64,000 nt of DNA from Solen grandis (Eukaryota > Mollusca > Bivalvia > Adapedonta > Solenidae), in assembly GCA_021229015.1 (NCBI GenBank), contig CM037778.1, positions 13,917,294 through 13,981,293 on the forward strand, written 5' to 3'. Under the pieces are notes generated by a model. The model made no database searches. It worked only from the letters and a program-made list of their open reading frames with translations, and had not been told where the DNA came from. A program made the translations under genes and the position numbers. Positions 34,421-47,131 of this stretch are shown piece by piece (position 1 is the first letter of the stretch; the number at the start of each line of letters is the position of its first letter).

Positions 34421-34556
34421 ACGGAGCAGATTGTGTTTCTGTGCATTTTGTTTGCCATGATAGTAATAGGCAACACCCTCGTTTTGATGGCTATTGTCAT
34501 GTCGGGGAAGGGACGATCCCGGATGAATTTCTTCATCATCAACCTTGCTTGTGCTG
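34421..34556 (+). CDS. Class A neuropeptide GPCR, exon with TM1 (CCAP/NPS-receptor-like)
   Basis: Acceptor TATGTTGCAG|ACG and donor GCTG|GTAGGT give phase 0 in and phase 1 out. It encodes TM1 with the class A GN signature (IVFLCILFAMIVIGNTLVLM), a basic first intracellular loop (SGKGRSRMNFF) and the start of TM2 (IINLACA). The split codon G|AT supplies the conserved TM2 Asp (NLACA-D) when joined to 36205. Family knowledge: the RSRMNFFIxNLA string is typical of the crustacean cardioactive peptide receptor / neuropeptide S receptor group. The extracellular N-terminal exon was not found upstream. Confidence 0.8.
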
Positions 34557-35868
34557 GTAGGTTCCATACTCTCCTTTCACTTCGGTCCGCTTCTTTAAAC
34601 ATTGTTCTTCTATCAGTTTAATGTTTGTAATCTCATCGGTTTCAGAACCATTAAAAATTCGGATGGCGGTAAGTTTCAAAGACATGTATACACGCTTTGG
34701 TAGCCTCCCTTATCAGGATCGCATATCATAGTTTGAACCAATGTTAAAATATCTGACCATCTCAATTACTGAAGCAGTTATGCCTGACCAATATTGAAAT
34801 GTACTGGAGTGCTCTGAAGGTGTACATATAACCTTAATGAAAAGCAAACAATCTGGCAAATCATTACACCAATAAAAAGATGCGTTTAAAATAGCTCAGT
34901 GAGTTTTTACTGGACCAGCCATTCCTCGAAATACCCTTTTATGCTGAGCGCCACGCATTGGGAAATATACTCTTACCTTTTTGAGTGAAGTTGGTATGCT
35001 CCAGCAGGGGTTCGGATCCATTAGACTTCTGGTTTCGGTGCGAACAGACACACCAAATGGTCATCATATAAAGCATAAAACATACCAAAATAAACTTTGT
35101 TTTACCTTTTTAACATGGCAAAGAAAAAAGGAACCGTTTTCAAAAGCCGTTGTCGAAATGTCATTGTTTGTAATATAGTACTTGTTTTAGCAACAAATGT
35201 TTATTACGTAAATATTGACGAAGTATCATGATGAAATTGAAATACAAATATAGAGGCAAATGAAAGTTGTAATTTACAGAATGAGACATGTTTTTATTAC
35301 TATACCTAAATTTATAAGTATATCTAGCATTCATTCATGTATTATTTTCGAAACATAACGAACACTTTAAGTAGGTGAAGAGAGATTAATTATATTTGGG
35401 TGTAAACTGATTTGTGTTTTTCATATAGTTTTAAGGGCAATTTGGTATGAAAGCAGGCAACATTCACAAATGGAACATAAAGACCATGCCTTTAAGGCAA
35501 TGTGTCGACAACACCGATAATTAAATATTTTATTATAAAAGTCCAAGAACCCTTATAAGTACAGAAATATTCGAAGAGAAGCCAAATTCTATCTTGATCT
35601 TTAACTCATCAAAGTTCATCTGCATACTTACTTTCAGCTCAGTTTATGCAGGGTATCAAAACGAAAGTTGAAAAAAAAATCAAAGATTAGGAAATTAGAC
35701 TAGGATTCTATCAAAAACCTGCTAATGATATTATATGTTGATGTCTACTTTGTGTAGTTTCTGCTTTCTTATCACTTATTACCGGAATTTGTATATTAAG
35801 ACAATCATTAACTCCCGAAATCAGTTAAATATAAATATAAAAATAACTGTAAAATCTTATTTTATCAA
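34557..35868 (+). other. GPCR intron
   Basis: Intron between the TM1 and TM2-TM3 exons. AT-rich, with no further feature before the splice-site array. Confidence 0.6.
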
Positions 35869-36222
35869 TTTATCTGTTGGGTGTGTACAAATCTATTCTT
35901 TTTTTAGATTTATCTGTAGGGTGTATACAAATCTATTCTTTTTTAGATTTATCTATAGGGTGTGTACAAATCTATTCTTTTTTTAGATTTATCTATAGGG
36001 TGTGTACAAATCTATTCTTTATTTTTTCAGATTTATCTGTAGGGTGTATACAAATCTATTTTTTTTTTTTCAGATTTATCTGTAGGGTGTATCAAATCTA
36101 TTCTTTATTTTTTCAGATTTATCTGTAGGGTGTATTCAAATCTATTCTTTATTTTTTCAGATTTATCTGTAGGGTGTGTACAGATCTATTCTTTTTTTTT
36201 TCAGATTTATCTGTAGGGTGCG
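35869..36222 (+). repeat. Tandem repeat of the GPCR exon's own 3' splice site
   Basis: Eight AG|ATTTATCTGTAGGGTG-type acceptors lie at 35908, 35947, 35987, 36031, 36074, 36117, 36161 and 36205, spaced 39-44 bp. Each has its own T-rich tract. A ninth, partial unit at the left end lacks AG. Only the last copy is followed by the full exon. Confidence 0.9.
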
Positions 36223-36402
36223 TGCTTGTTCTGACAGACATCATCTGGAAGGTGACCATCACGTGGCATGCCGGCAACATCGCCTGTAAACTGGTCAAGT
36301 TTGCCCAGTGTGCCGCCACATACGGTGCTACCTACTCCTTGGTGGCCCTCTCTATTGATCGCTTCGATGCAATAGCTAGACCCATGAATATGGCCGATAT
36401 AG
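36205..36402 (+). CDS. Class A neuropeptide GPCR, exon with TM2-TM3 and DRF motif
   Basis: Acceptor TTTTTTCAG|AT and donor ATAG|GTAAGT; 66 codons, phase 1-1. It reads [19 protein letters not shown] (TM2), [13 protein letters not shown] (first extracellular loop with the disulphide Cys before TM3), [19 protein letters not shown] (end of TM3, with DRF in place of DRY). The IDRxDAIxxPMN string fits CCAP-receptor-like proteins. TM4-TM7 exons were not found down to 64000, so the gene must continue with very long introns or beyond the window. The acceptor is the last of a tandem series (35908-36205). Confidence 0.85.
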
Positions 36403-38850
36403 GTAAGTAGATGATACACGTATAATAATACATTCGCTTCCTTTCGACAAGGGAAAACCTTGAACAATACCAAAAATAAAAGCCGAAATACGGAGAAAAA
36501 AAAAAAGAATAGGTCCCTGCAATGTTTGGATCTTTTTTTTTTGCAAACTAGTCTAAGAGCTGTTTATATTGTTTATCTACCATAACTTTTTCTAGGGTTT
36601 TTTTATACTTGTATTACATTGAATGTTGTTCTGGTGTGTGGTATTTTGTTTCTTTTCAACAACAATGGAGACACGAATGAATATAATTTCATGTCTTAAT
36701 TTTTCATGATTAAAGTGTAATTAATGATATCGATTTATAAATATTTGAGTTGAAAAAAAAAATAATAATAACCTTTTTTATCATTTGATATCAGAGGATA
36801 CGTGTCATACAAATTATGCATGCTTTTTTTTTCATGGAATTGAAATATAAAGTCTTGAGTATAGAATTTCGCGAATTCATGGAACATCCCCCGTGTATAT
36901 AAGATTTTTATTTTTGACCATTCAAAACAACCATTACACGAACAAACCTTAAGGACACTATTGCTTTCTGTTTTATCTTATGTATGAGATCACAATTTAT
37001 AAGAATACCATTGCTGTAAGTAAGTATCGTTTATTCCCATTTCGAGGCAACAATTATTTCTGTTACATGTAATTCTATCCCTATAAAATACCACTTGCAT
37101 GATATTTACAGAAGGTAGAATGAGATTTGCTAGATATCAGTAACGATGAAAATCGGCTTACACCGGACCAGCTATGAATCCATTTATCTATTGTCTTCAT
37201 TATCTTAAACAAGGGAAGACAAAATATCTTGTTAGAAGAGCTTTCATGACCATGAATGTGATTTATCGACTTTCCATAAAAACAGATAAATTGTACTTTT
37301 GCCATTGTAAACAAGAGGATAGGATTCTGATAAGCTGACAGGAGGTCAATAAGCTTGACCGAACAGGTTTTTTCGTGGAAGTCATAATGATAATGTCAAT
37401 TGTGAAATGGCTCGTTCATCTCAAGATCTCGGAGGGTAACAAACTATTCTTTTCCGATTTGATAACGTTGTAATCTTATTTATTGCAAAAGATGAATAGT
37501 AGTCGTTATTAAAAACTTGAACTCGGTGTGTCAATCTCTTTGAGTGCTACACGATAAAAGCATTAATCGAGGTGGTATCTAGGCTAGCTTAATACACATC
37601 CAATAGCCTGTTGCAAACTGTTGGATTGAATGGGTCATAACCACGATCATTGGAATGTCGTGTCTTCTGCTTGACGAAGAAGAGTACACATGTGTGAGAA
37701 ACATTTTCAGTGTCAATCTTAACGTGCATGTTGCTTTGTTTCATTATATTAAGACAAACTTAATGACAACCTGTTAAAGACAATGGCAATACCGAGTAAG
37801 TTTATCGTTTTTGTTTCTTTTGTGACAATTGTTTATCCCCGGTTCGTTATTTGAGACCATTTATTCTGACGAGTGTCTGAAATAACAGGCCTGCTATGAT
37901 AAAATATCTGTCTTTGAGACCCTAAAAATGTGGAATCGGTAAAAAAAAAAACGTTTTAACGAAATCAGGTCAGCATTTTAGCAGCAAGCAAAGAGAGGAA
38001 ATCCGTATGGTCAATGTCATGCTATTGTAACCTATATACTTTTCTGATGTTTCGTGTTTCCATGAAATTGTAAGCTTTAGACTGTATACATACGTTTATA
38101 CTTTTTTTTTTCCCCAATGATCTATGTGACAATCTTTAAGTATCCTTTGTTTCGAAATCACGCCAAACAAGTATTGTATCACAGATGTTGATGAAACAGG
38201 TGCGTTTCTTCTTGCCATTGCGATGTACCATAAATGATTTAGTATAATTATCAAATATTGTAACCATATTTTTACTCCATCGGACAAGTTTGAATATCAT
38301 ACACATTCTGTAATTATTCTCCCTGAATTTTATATCCTGCAAAGTAACTTGAAATGTATATTGCTATCCAGTATGGTTACCTGGATACAAGATTCAAGAT
38401 TCATATATTTTATTCAGTAACGTAAACATATATATGTTTCTTGTTACATGATCCAATGTAAAATATTTTAACAAACAAAAAAATTTAAGAGAATATTTAT
38501 AGAAAACATGTGAGGATGAACTGTGCATACACAGAGCACAATACATTCACAAAGTTTGATCACAGACAAAAAGGAAAATAAAAGCATAGATAATACGAAA
38601 ATATAACAGCAGTAAGTCATATAATGATGTACAATATATGAGAACGAAATGACGAGTATAACTTGTATTAATTACCTAATATAAAGGTGTTTCGAACATT
38701 GAATGCATGTTTGATAAATTTACTAAAGTTCAATAATGTTTATTGTCTTTTGATTTCATGAGTTCAGTAAATTTGTACAAACTAGGCTTAACATAGAATT
38801 GTCTTAATAATGTGATACATTTAGGTTCTTGGACAACCCAAGCCTAGTAG
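36403..38850. other. Presumed GPCR intron, no feature seen
   Basis: AT-rich. No later transmembrane exon could be recognised on the plus strand here. Confidence 0.4.
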
Positions 38851-39317
38851 AAGCAAGGAAATTCTTTAAAAAATTATGACTTTAGTAAGGATTACTGTAA
38901 TGCATTGTGTAGAATGGTTATATTAATATAATTATAATTGGTATAGGTGGAAACGTTTAACCCTTTCCCTCATATAGATTCATTTAGACGCACTCAATAG
39001 GTACCACATAAAGCCTGATCTGCAGAAAACCACACTTAAACTTTACCAAATTTAATTGTAAAATCCTCATCAGACCACTGAGGAGCAGCGAACAGCGTAA
39101 AACTTGATCAGCCTGCGAGTTACTCGCAGGCTGATCTGGTTTTATGCTGTTCGCATAGGTCTTTTCATGGTTTCCTCTATGAGGGAAAGGGTTAGTACAG
39201 TGAGTCCAAACAAAGCACACCTCCACTGCAAATGGAGGAATAAACATTATTGTAATGAAATGGACTATTGGACTAAAATGTTTCAGGCATACTAGGAAAA
39301 TGAAATTTGATTATTAC
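38851..39317 (+). repeat. Segmental duplicate, copy 1 (filled site)
   Basis: Outside the MITE it matches 39690-39919 nearly base for base (AGCAAGGAAATTCTTTAA; CACACCTCCACTGCAAATGG). It carries the MITE at 38961-39191. Confidence 0.9.
38961..39191 (-). mobile_element. piggyBac-type MITE, copy 2
   Basis: Ends CCCTTTCCCTCATA and TATGAGGGAAAGGG, flanked by TTAA (38957-38960) and TTAG (one change from TTAA, 39192-39195). It contains the same internal palindrome as copy 1. The duplicated empty site at about 39800 reads GTTTAATACAG. Confidence 0.8.
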
Positions 39318-39689
39318 AGTCTATTCACAATGGAACGAAATGCGATGGAGTGAAATGACGGTGTAATGCGAAGTAATTGCCATGTCCCGACAATATTTGT
39401 TCTTTATTCAATATAAAAAAGATGCGATGGAACGAATAGGATGGAACGAAAGATGCACTGGAGCGAAGTATGTATGTGGTCCGATTTGCTAATTAACAAC
39501 TGATTAATGACGCGTTCGAACGAAGTGTCGGTCAGTTTGACACCTGTCGCTTACACGCGTCCGCCATTATATTGTCTGTAATCAGCCTATTAGCACGTCA
39601 TCCGTGACATTGATTGTTGCAAACTGACTCGAAGCTTACAAGCGAGTTTGTTACAAAGATTAATGAGTGATTATATGTCAAAACTTAAT

Positions 39690-39919
39690 AAGCAAGGAAA
39701 TTCTTTAAGAAATTATGACTTTAGTAAGGATTACTGTAATGCATTGTGTAGAATGGTTATATTAATATAATTATAATTGGTATATTTGAAACGTTTAATA
39801 CAGTGAGTCCAAACAAAGCACACCTCCACTGCAAATGGAGGAATAAACATTATTGTAATGAAATGGACTACTGGACTAAAATGTTTCAGGCATACTAGGA
39901 AAATGAAATTTGATTATTG
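39690..39919 (+). repeat. Segmental duplicate, copy 2 (empty site)
   Basis: Same sequence as 38851-39317 without the MITE. The junction GAAACGTTTAATACAGTG shows a single TTAA. Confidence 0.9.
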
Positions 39920-40339
39920 TGTATATCCTTTCTTTCTTTTTTGTGCATATATTTTGAACGCCCCCACCCCCTAAAACAAAACAAACAAACAAAACATCTA
40001 TAAAAAAATTAGTGACAATAAGATGCATAAAATAATATAATTTAACTAATTGTCATCGTAACAAACTACTGCACTTAACATTTTCTTACTTCTAGGCATT
40101 TTACCAATTGAAACCGGTCAAATATTTGTTTAGTCATATCTTACATAATCATCCGTAAATATGTCAAAAATGAGGTAAATATACATCTGCGCTGACACAG
40201 TGGAAGTTCAATACACGTCAATAGGTTTTTGTGTTCTGAAACGCTGTCGCAATGCAGTGTTGTTAGTTCTCAATCTCATTAAAATCACATTCAGTATGCT
40301 AACTGGATCTGACCACATTGTATAGAGGGTCGTCTCAGA

Positions 40340-43300
40340 TTGACCTTTGTATAAGCCAATCAAATCGGCGGCTACAGAATCGTTCGGTATACCAGGGGGA
40401 AGTATCCGCATCAATCTCACAAAGGGAATACCATCTCACCCAATTCCTTTACTTAAAAACAAATCCAATAAAGCTACAAGAGATTTAGAAAAGCAAGTTT
40501 TTTTAGAAAATCACTATTCAACAGCATCAAGAAACTCCAATTTAGATCCTGATATTTTAGCTTTTCAACAGCAATTTGAAGATAAAAATAAAGAGTATTT
40601 AAGTGAAGTAAAGTCAAGTAATCGCATATTAAATTGTAGTTTTCAAATAAGTGAACTATTACAAGTAATAAATACAAAAAAAAATCAGCTACTGGTCTAG
40701 ATAAGATTTCTTATATTATGTTTAAACATATGCCAATATCTTTATTGAATATATGGTTACAACTTTTTAATATGATTTGGTCCCAAGGAGTATATCCAGT
40801 AGAGTGGGAAAAAAAACATGCATTATTTCCTTATTATACCAGGTAAAAACTCCACTGACCCAAAGTCCTACCGACCCATTAGCCTCACATCTCATCCTGG
40901 AAAATTATTAGAAACCATGGTTAAAAATAGATTAGAATTTTTTTAGAATCGAACAAAATCTTAAATAAAGAACAATCTGGTTTTCGGAAAGGAAGACGTA
41001 CACTTGACCAATTATTCAAAATTCAACATGAAGTACTATCAGCTAAAAACAAAGGACATTCAGTTTCAGCAATATTTATAGATCTTGAAGCAGCCTTTGA
41101 TTTATCTTGGCATGCAGGAGTTCTATATAAATTTAAAAAAGTACGGAATTACAGGAAACTGCTTCAAATTTATTAAATCCTTTTTACAAAATAGAAAAAT
41201 TCAAGTTAAAGTTGGAAATACAGTGTCTGAAACAAAAGAAATAAATAGAGGTACCCCTCAAGGAGCAATTTTATCTCCACTTCTCTTTTCCATTTTAGTA
41301 AATGATCTTCCAGATAAATTAAAAGAATCAGGCATGACTACCAGTCAGTTTGCAGATGACTCAGGGGCATGGATAACTGGTCCAAATATAGCACATCTTA
41401 CTAAAAAAGCTCAAATTGGTTTAAATAATGTATGGGACTGGCAAAAGAATGGGGATTTAAACTAACAAACAAAAAACTTTAGGAATTATTTTTGGTAATA
41501 AAAATATAAACAAAGTAGATCTTACATTAGGGGAAACTAACATTAAATTTGAAAAAAAAGTTAATTCTTAGGGATGTGGCTGACCAAAAATTTACATTTT
41601 CAGAACATATCAACAATATTTTAAATAAATGTGAAAAAGATATAAATCTTATGAAAATGTTATCGGGTACGGACTTTGGGTCAGATAAACATAGTCTTTT
41701 ATTATTATATAAATCTTTGATTAGACCAAAAATTGAATATGGAGCAATTATTAATTCCTGTGCTTAAAAATCTGTATTGGACAAACTAGATAAACTCCAA
41801 AACAAAGCTTTAAAAATTGCACTTCGTGCCTTTCCCTCTACACCGGTACATTTATTAGAGTCTGAAGCCGGCATACCCCCTCTAAGCTTGCGAAGAGAGG
41901 AACAATGACTTAAATATTGGGCACGTTCTGATACAAAGAAGGAGGACAACCCCGTAAACTCTCTTATAGGAACGGGTTATTTTATAAATGCAAAATATAA
42001 TAAAAGGAAAACTTTTAAATTACCTATAGGAGCCTATAAAAATGATCTATTAGCCGAATACAATTTAAATAATATTACTATCTCTGATCTAGACGTCCCC
42101 CGTGCCGCCCTGGTCTCTTCAGTCCCCGATAGTTAATTTAGAACTAAGAGAAAAATTTAATAAAATTGAAATTCCTCATATTATCAAAGCTATAACATGT
42201 TAAAAAATTTAAGGTTTTTACAAATTTATACTGACGGTAGCAAAGATCCAAATTCAGGAAAAATTGGAGCAGCTTACACTATTCCTAAGCTACAAATTCA
42301 GTTTACAGAAAGACTTAATAATAATTTATCTATTTATACAGCAGAGTTATATGCTATTATTAAGGCACTCATCTGGATTGAAGAACACAAACCAAAAAAG
42401 ACTGTTATACTTTCGGATTCACTTGCTGCTTTAATATCCATCAAAAACAACAACAGTAAATCCAGACCTGAATTAATTAAGAAATTTTTATTATTTACAA
42501 TCAATGCCTATCAAAACATTTAAATGTTATTAATTGGCCACACATGTTGACTTTAGGGGTAATGGGAAGCAGACAGGGCGGCAAAGGAAGGTCTTTTATT
42601 TACAAATATAACATCCATGTCCATTAGCCAAATCTGAAGTTTATTCACTCATTAAAAAACAAGTAAAAAATAAATGGTCCAATCTAATTAAGCAAAATAC
42701 ATATCATGATACTTTTAAAAGATCTAAAGCTAGTTTTAACCGACCATTTATCTATTCCAATTCAAACAAGCTAGATAAATGTATTACCCGGCTTCAATTA
42801 GGTACAAATCTTCTGTCGGGTAATAGAGGAAAATATATTTTGAATATACAGCCAAAGTGTGATAAATGTCAAGTCCAAAATACTTCTACTCATTTTTTAA
42901 TGGAATGTAAAACATTTAGTTCATACAGAGATAACCTTAAATCCTCACTAACTAAATCGGGGATGTCCTTCTCCCTTGAAAATGTTCTCAATCCCAGTAA
43001 AGCCCACAGTAAGTCTGTTTACAAAGCCCTGGCAGTCTATTTAACAGACTGCCAGATGACAGATAAGATTTAAATATATTAAGTTCAGAGCTCCAAGCTG
43101 TTGGTATAGTCTGGGCCACAGCACACAATATGAGAGGGGTCACTCTTTAAGCATAAACGATCAAACATATAAACTAATATATGGGAACCCATCTTATCCG
43201 ACACCGAGGCTAAAATTTTACTGTATATAATGTACACTTGTACATATTTATATATCTTATCTTTGCATATTCATATAGTTTGTATACCCTATGGGGCCGT

Positions 43301-44505
43301 TTTGTTTGCTCAGAGGTGGATATGTTATTTTAAATAACCATTTCTTAATAAATAGGTCTGGTGTCATGATGGGATAGGGTTCTACACCCTATCTATCATA
43401 ATGCATTAGCATTGTGACACATTATTAAAGTTTTATCTTTTAATAGGGAATTATCTCCCCTTGACACCTCATAGTCAATCAGTTCACTCCAGATCTGATC
43501 TGGGGTGATAACGGATTTTTAGCTAACTCTTATATAGACTCTTCAGGAGGATTCAATTGTCCTCCAGGGGCGTGTTTACATATATCACAGTTTAATTAAA
43601 CAGTAATCTTAACTTATTTTTAAACCCTGGGGCAACATTATGTTGTTCCAAGGGATCGACTGAATGTGGGGTGTCAAATTTTAATAAAATATCCCTAAAT
43701 CTAGATGGGATGTATTGATCGCCATTACCATAGACTCCTACTTCTACCCCCACTGTCTTTCTCTTCATCCTTTGGGGGATATATATTTGATTTTTAATAT
43801 TAATATGTACATATGTATATAATAAACCATGCCTGCCAAATAGTTGGCTCAGACCAACGTACAAAATAGTTACACACCAATAATAAACTTGTACTCTCTC
43901 ACTCCTGTTTGAGCACAGCTCACTCAGGACATTAAACTTAGCCCCTCGTACCCTCTCATAACAAACTATATATAGTGTCAAATTGCATGGATATCTTATT
44001 CATGTATGCACTTTTAAAGGGGGAGAGGAACTAAGTATATGATGAAGTATTTACTTCATATCATTCATACATACTTCCCCTTTAATTGTTAAATTACTGG
44101 GGACATTAGGGTAATTTATCTTTAAGAATACAGGATAAATTACAATATACGAGTACAAGAAATGGAATTACATAATAAACAAATGTATATAATTTATTAA
44201 TTTTATGTATTCTAATGTAAAGCTTAAATAAATATAAAGAAATCATAAAAGCAAGTAATATTATAAAATAGCAAAACGCTATTCCATAATATCCATATGA
44301 CTTAAGTAAGGTTGTTACATCAGAATCACCCTTTAATAGATGATATATCTCTTCTACATTATAAACATCTGTTTTACAATATAAACACCATTTTTATATA
44401 AACTTCATCTACAACACATAAACACCTTTTAATATACTCTCGCCGAAATGACAAGCTCAAGGTGCGAGGTGAAATAAAAACTCAAAATCAATCAATCAAT
44501 CTCAC
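40340..44505 (+). mobile_element. Non-LTR retrotransposon copy with (AATC)n tail
   Basis: The coding remnant is followed by about 1.4 kb of non-coding sequence, ending near AATCAATCAATCAATC (44488-44504), a simple 3' tail typical of some LINEs. The 5' border is uncertain. Whether all of 43074-44505 belongs to the LINE is an inference. Confidence 0.5.
40347..43073 (+). pseudogene. LINE polyprotein: reverse transcriptase, RNase H, zinc knuckle (broken)
   Basis: Pieces in order: a pre-RT segment (40347-40700), RT core in several frames (RPISLTSHPGKLLETMV, FRKGRRTLDQLFK, GTPQGAILSPLLFSI, SQFADDSGAWITG at about 41340-41380), RNase H (YTDGSKDPNSGKIGAAY, IYTAELYAIIKALIW, SDSLAAL, about 42226-42440), and a C-terminal CDKCQVQNTSTHFLMEC knuckle. 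The catalytic ADD of RT and the Asp/Glu/Asp of RNase H are present. Most frame breaks lie at homopolymers. No endonuclease is visible, so the copy is 5'-truncated or decayed. RT plus RNase H suggests an I/Nimb-like clade; this is an inference. Confidence 0.8.
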
Positions 44506-44524
44506 AATAGGTTAGAAAGATGTC

Positions 44525-44615
44525 TAAGCGACCGGATAGCTCATTCGGTAGAGCATTCGCCCTGAAAGCAAAAGCCCCGGGTTCAGGTCCCGACCAAGCT
44601 GCACATTTTTCTCAC
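44525..44615 (+). repeat. tRNA-derived SINE head
   Basis: GATAGCTCATTCGGTAGAGC (D arm, A box), an anticodon-like loop CCTGAAA, then CCCCGGGTTCAGGTCCCGAC (T arm, B box). The 3' acceptor strand does not pair with the 5' one and runs into GCACATTTTTCTCACCC, also present in decayed form at 3800-3899. It is therefore a SINE rather than a tRNA gene. Confidence 0.6.
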
Positions 44616-46260
44616 CCTGTAAAAAATATTTGACCGAAGTCAGTCAGAAACGCGCTATTTAATTGGTTTATAATCGAACGCTTGTTTATGCATATACATT
44701 ACTAAATAGGTCAATCTTGACGTGACCCCTAATGCGATGTTGTCAGATCCTAATCGCGGACAGTTGAGGAGTGCAAATTAGGATATGATTTTAATGAGAT
44801 TGGCTAGTTCTCTTCTGTAATCACTATCATCACATTCCTAAATCAACAACATTTCTAAACATACTTTGCTTTCATATCCTATTGATTTCGGTGTAAATAT
44901 CGTCATTACAGCACCCGTTTACTTACAAGGGGAGAGGTGCTTGAAAGTAAACACATAAAACCATTGAATAATGTTTATGCTCAAATATACTCAAATATAC
45001 CGGAAATCTTATAGAGAACTTAATACTTAATCTTAATTAATAAAATACAAATAATTTTTAAAACCACGTGAATCTCCTCAACTTTACAAAATAATCAATT
45101 AACTGCTTTTACAGTAGTAACATAAAAAAATGAATATCTTTTAAGTTAGAGTATGTTAAGATCTGCGCAGAGAAATTGTGCAATCGTTTTTAGGTAATAC
45201 ATGATCGGCTGAGCTCGACTCCATTTGTAGTTGTATTTGACCTGTTTTCGAGATGACGAGTCTTCTGTGCTACTTTCACGTCTATTCCCGACCGATAATG
45301 ACCATAATAGGAGCTCAAGCAACCAATCAGGGTTCCTAAAGTGCCACTATATGTTCTAATAACGAATCGCACATTGTCAATAACTTATTTACATATGTAA
45401 GGGTGACATTAAATTCTGAACTGCCAAGTGCGTGCCTGGACCCAATATTGGTATATGCACCATAGCTAAGGTTGGTCTGGGGGCATGCTCCTCCGGGGAA
45501 AAATGCCCCTGGGACGCCATAAAATCGTAATGAAAAATGATTAAAACACGCAGTAATTCTAACCAATTAATGCATTAGGATAACACTACCTCGGTATATG
45601 GATTGAGAGCAACCCTCAACTTAAAATGCCTATTCTTAAAAAGAAAACCTCGTGACCTATTGTTTTCAAGCTTTTATCTAAGTACCTAAAAGTAAGCATT
45701 GAAAAATTAAGAAAAATCATATTTTTTTTTACATCAGAAAGAATAAAGTTTAAAACAAATACTGTTTGTTTGTATTATTTTTTTCTTCAAAATAACGGTG
45801 TTTTAGCCAATTTTAAGGGTATTTAATAATAGATGTATCAATAGTAAACCCCAAATTCATTTTGTTTCATTACATTTGATGTTTCACCAATATAGTGACA
45901 TAACATTTACAAAATAAAATCTTGTAATTAATTTGAAGGAAAAATAGGTATTTCAGCATAAACTGCTGCTATACAGGGTAGGGCATTTTAGCGTTTGCTT
46001 CAATGCTGATCCATTTAGTTAAAAACAACTTTGAATGAGATGTTAAGCTTGTATATCAGCTCAATGGATGAAATCTACATGTAGGTCCTTTTCTAAACGA
46101 TAAAAATAGAAGCCTATAATTCAAATGCAGAAATGATTATGGCATTTTTATAAAATAACAAAGCAAGTTTTAAACTAAAAAAATCGATAGTATGGTTTTT
46201 TAATTTAGCAATAAATTAGTATAATTCTTTTATATATATTTTGTTTTTCACATCAGAGCT
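44616..46260. other. No feature seen
   Basis: AT-rich, non-coding as far as I can judge. Confidence 0.4.
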
Positions 46261-46261
46261 A

Positions 46262-46345
46262 CGAACCAACGCGGGGTGATACTTAGAGAAGTTGTAGACG
46301 GAGTCGTTACCACTAGGCCACTTTGGAGCCTTATTGTAAACCGAT
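46262..46345 (-). repeat. Degenerate tRNA-like SINE
   Basis: On the minus strand, GTGGCCTAGTGGTAACGACT (A box) and GTTGGTTCGTAGCTC (B box) have tRNA-like spacing. Confidence 0.45.
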
Positions 46346-46715
46346 TTAGAACACTTATAACAATGTCCTTTGTCTATTTCATAAAACGACTCCCTTTCGT
46401 TAGAAAAAATATAAATACTAAAATAAGCTCTGTCTTGAAAACACTGAGTTTCTTGAAGGAAAAATATCTCTGTATATAACATATTTCAGTGAAATAATAA
46501 ATGTTCAAAGAAATACGGTCATTTTTATTAAAATAATAAAAATTCTAAATATAGAACAAATATAAAACCCGTTTGAAAGATATTAAAAGTAGGGTATATA
46601 AAGTGTGGATTATGTGAGACGGCAATCAGACCCAAGTAAGTTTCTGCATAACGCAGACATACCCAAACATTCGCTGAGTGCGAACTCAATCGGCCTTTAC
46701 CGTTGTACGGTTTAG

Positions 46716-47131
46716 GTCTCAATTAAAGCATGATCCTGGTCGTGGGCTCTCATGCACAGTGTTTACCCTTTTTCTTTCTTTCATACTTTACTATCCTATT
46801 TTAAATTTCTTTTTTTTTTTCTCTTATCCTTCTCCGGCTATATCTCTTACTTCATGTAAAAGCCACATTCACTGTATCCATGTCTTGCACTACTCCTTTT
46901 TTTTAAAAAATCTCTTTCATCTTCTTTTTCACCCCTCCTCTTTAGTTTAGCTTTATTCGTGTGTAGAGAAAAATGTAGTTAGAGATTTTGAAAGAGAGGA
47001 AGGGAATAGAGCATGGGATATTATAGAAAAAGGGAATAAAGATTTGGAGAAAGACATTTTTCTAAAAGCGACACTATGAAAGCAAAATGCACGAGAGCCC
47101 ACGACCAGACTCATGCTTTAATTTGAGACAA
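46716..47131. mobile_element. MITE with about 41-bp terminal inverted repeats
   Basis: GTCTCAATTAAAGCATGATC / CTGGTCGTGGGCTCTC at the left are repeated in inverse at the right (47089-47131). The 330-bp interior is AT-rich and non-coding. Superfamily unknown. Confidence 0.65.

Noticed and set aside
43592..43981. 129-codon minus-strand frame downstream of the LINE
   Set aside because: No recognisable domain. It lies in the presumed LINE 3' region and the composition looks non-coding.
44525..44600. Functional tRNA gene
   Set aside because: D and T arms are recognisable but the acceptor strands do not pair, and the sequence continues into a SINE tail.
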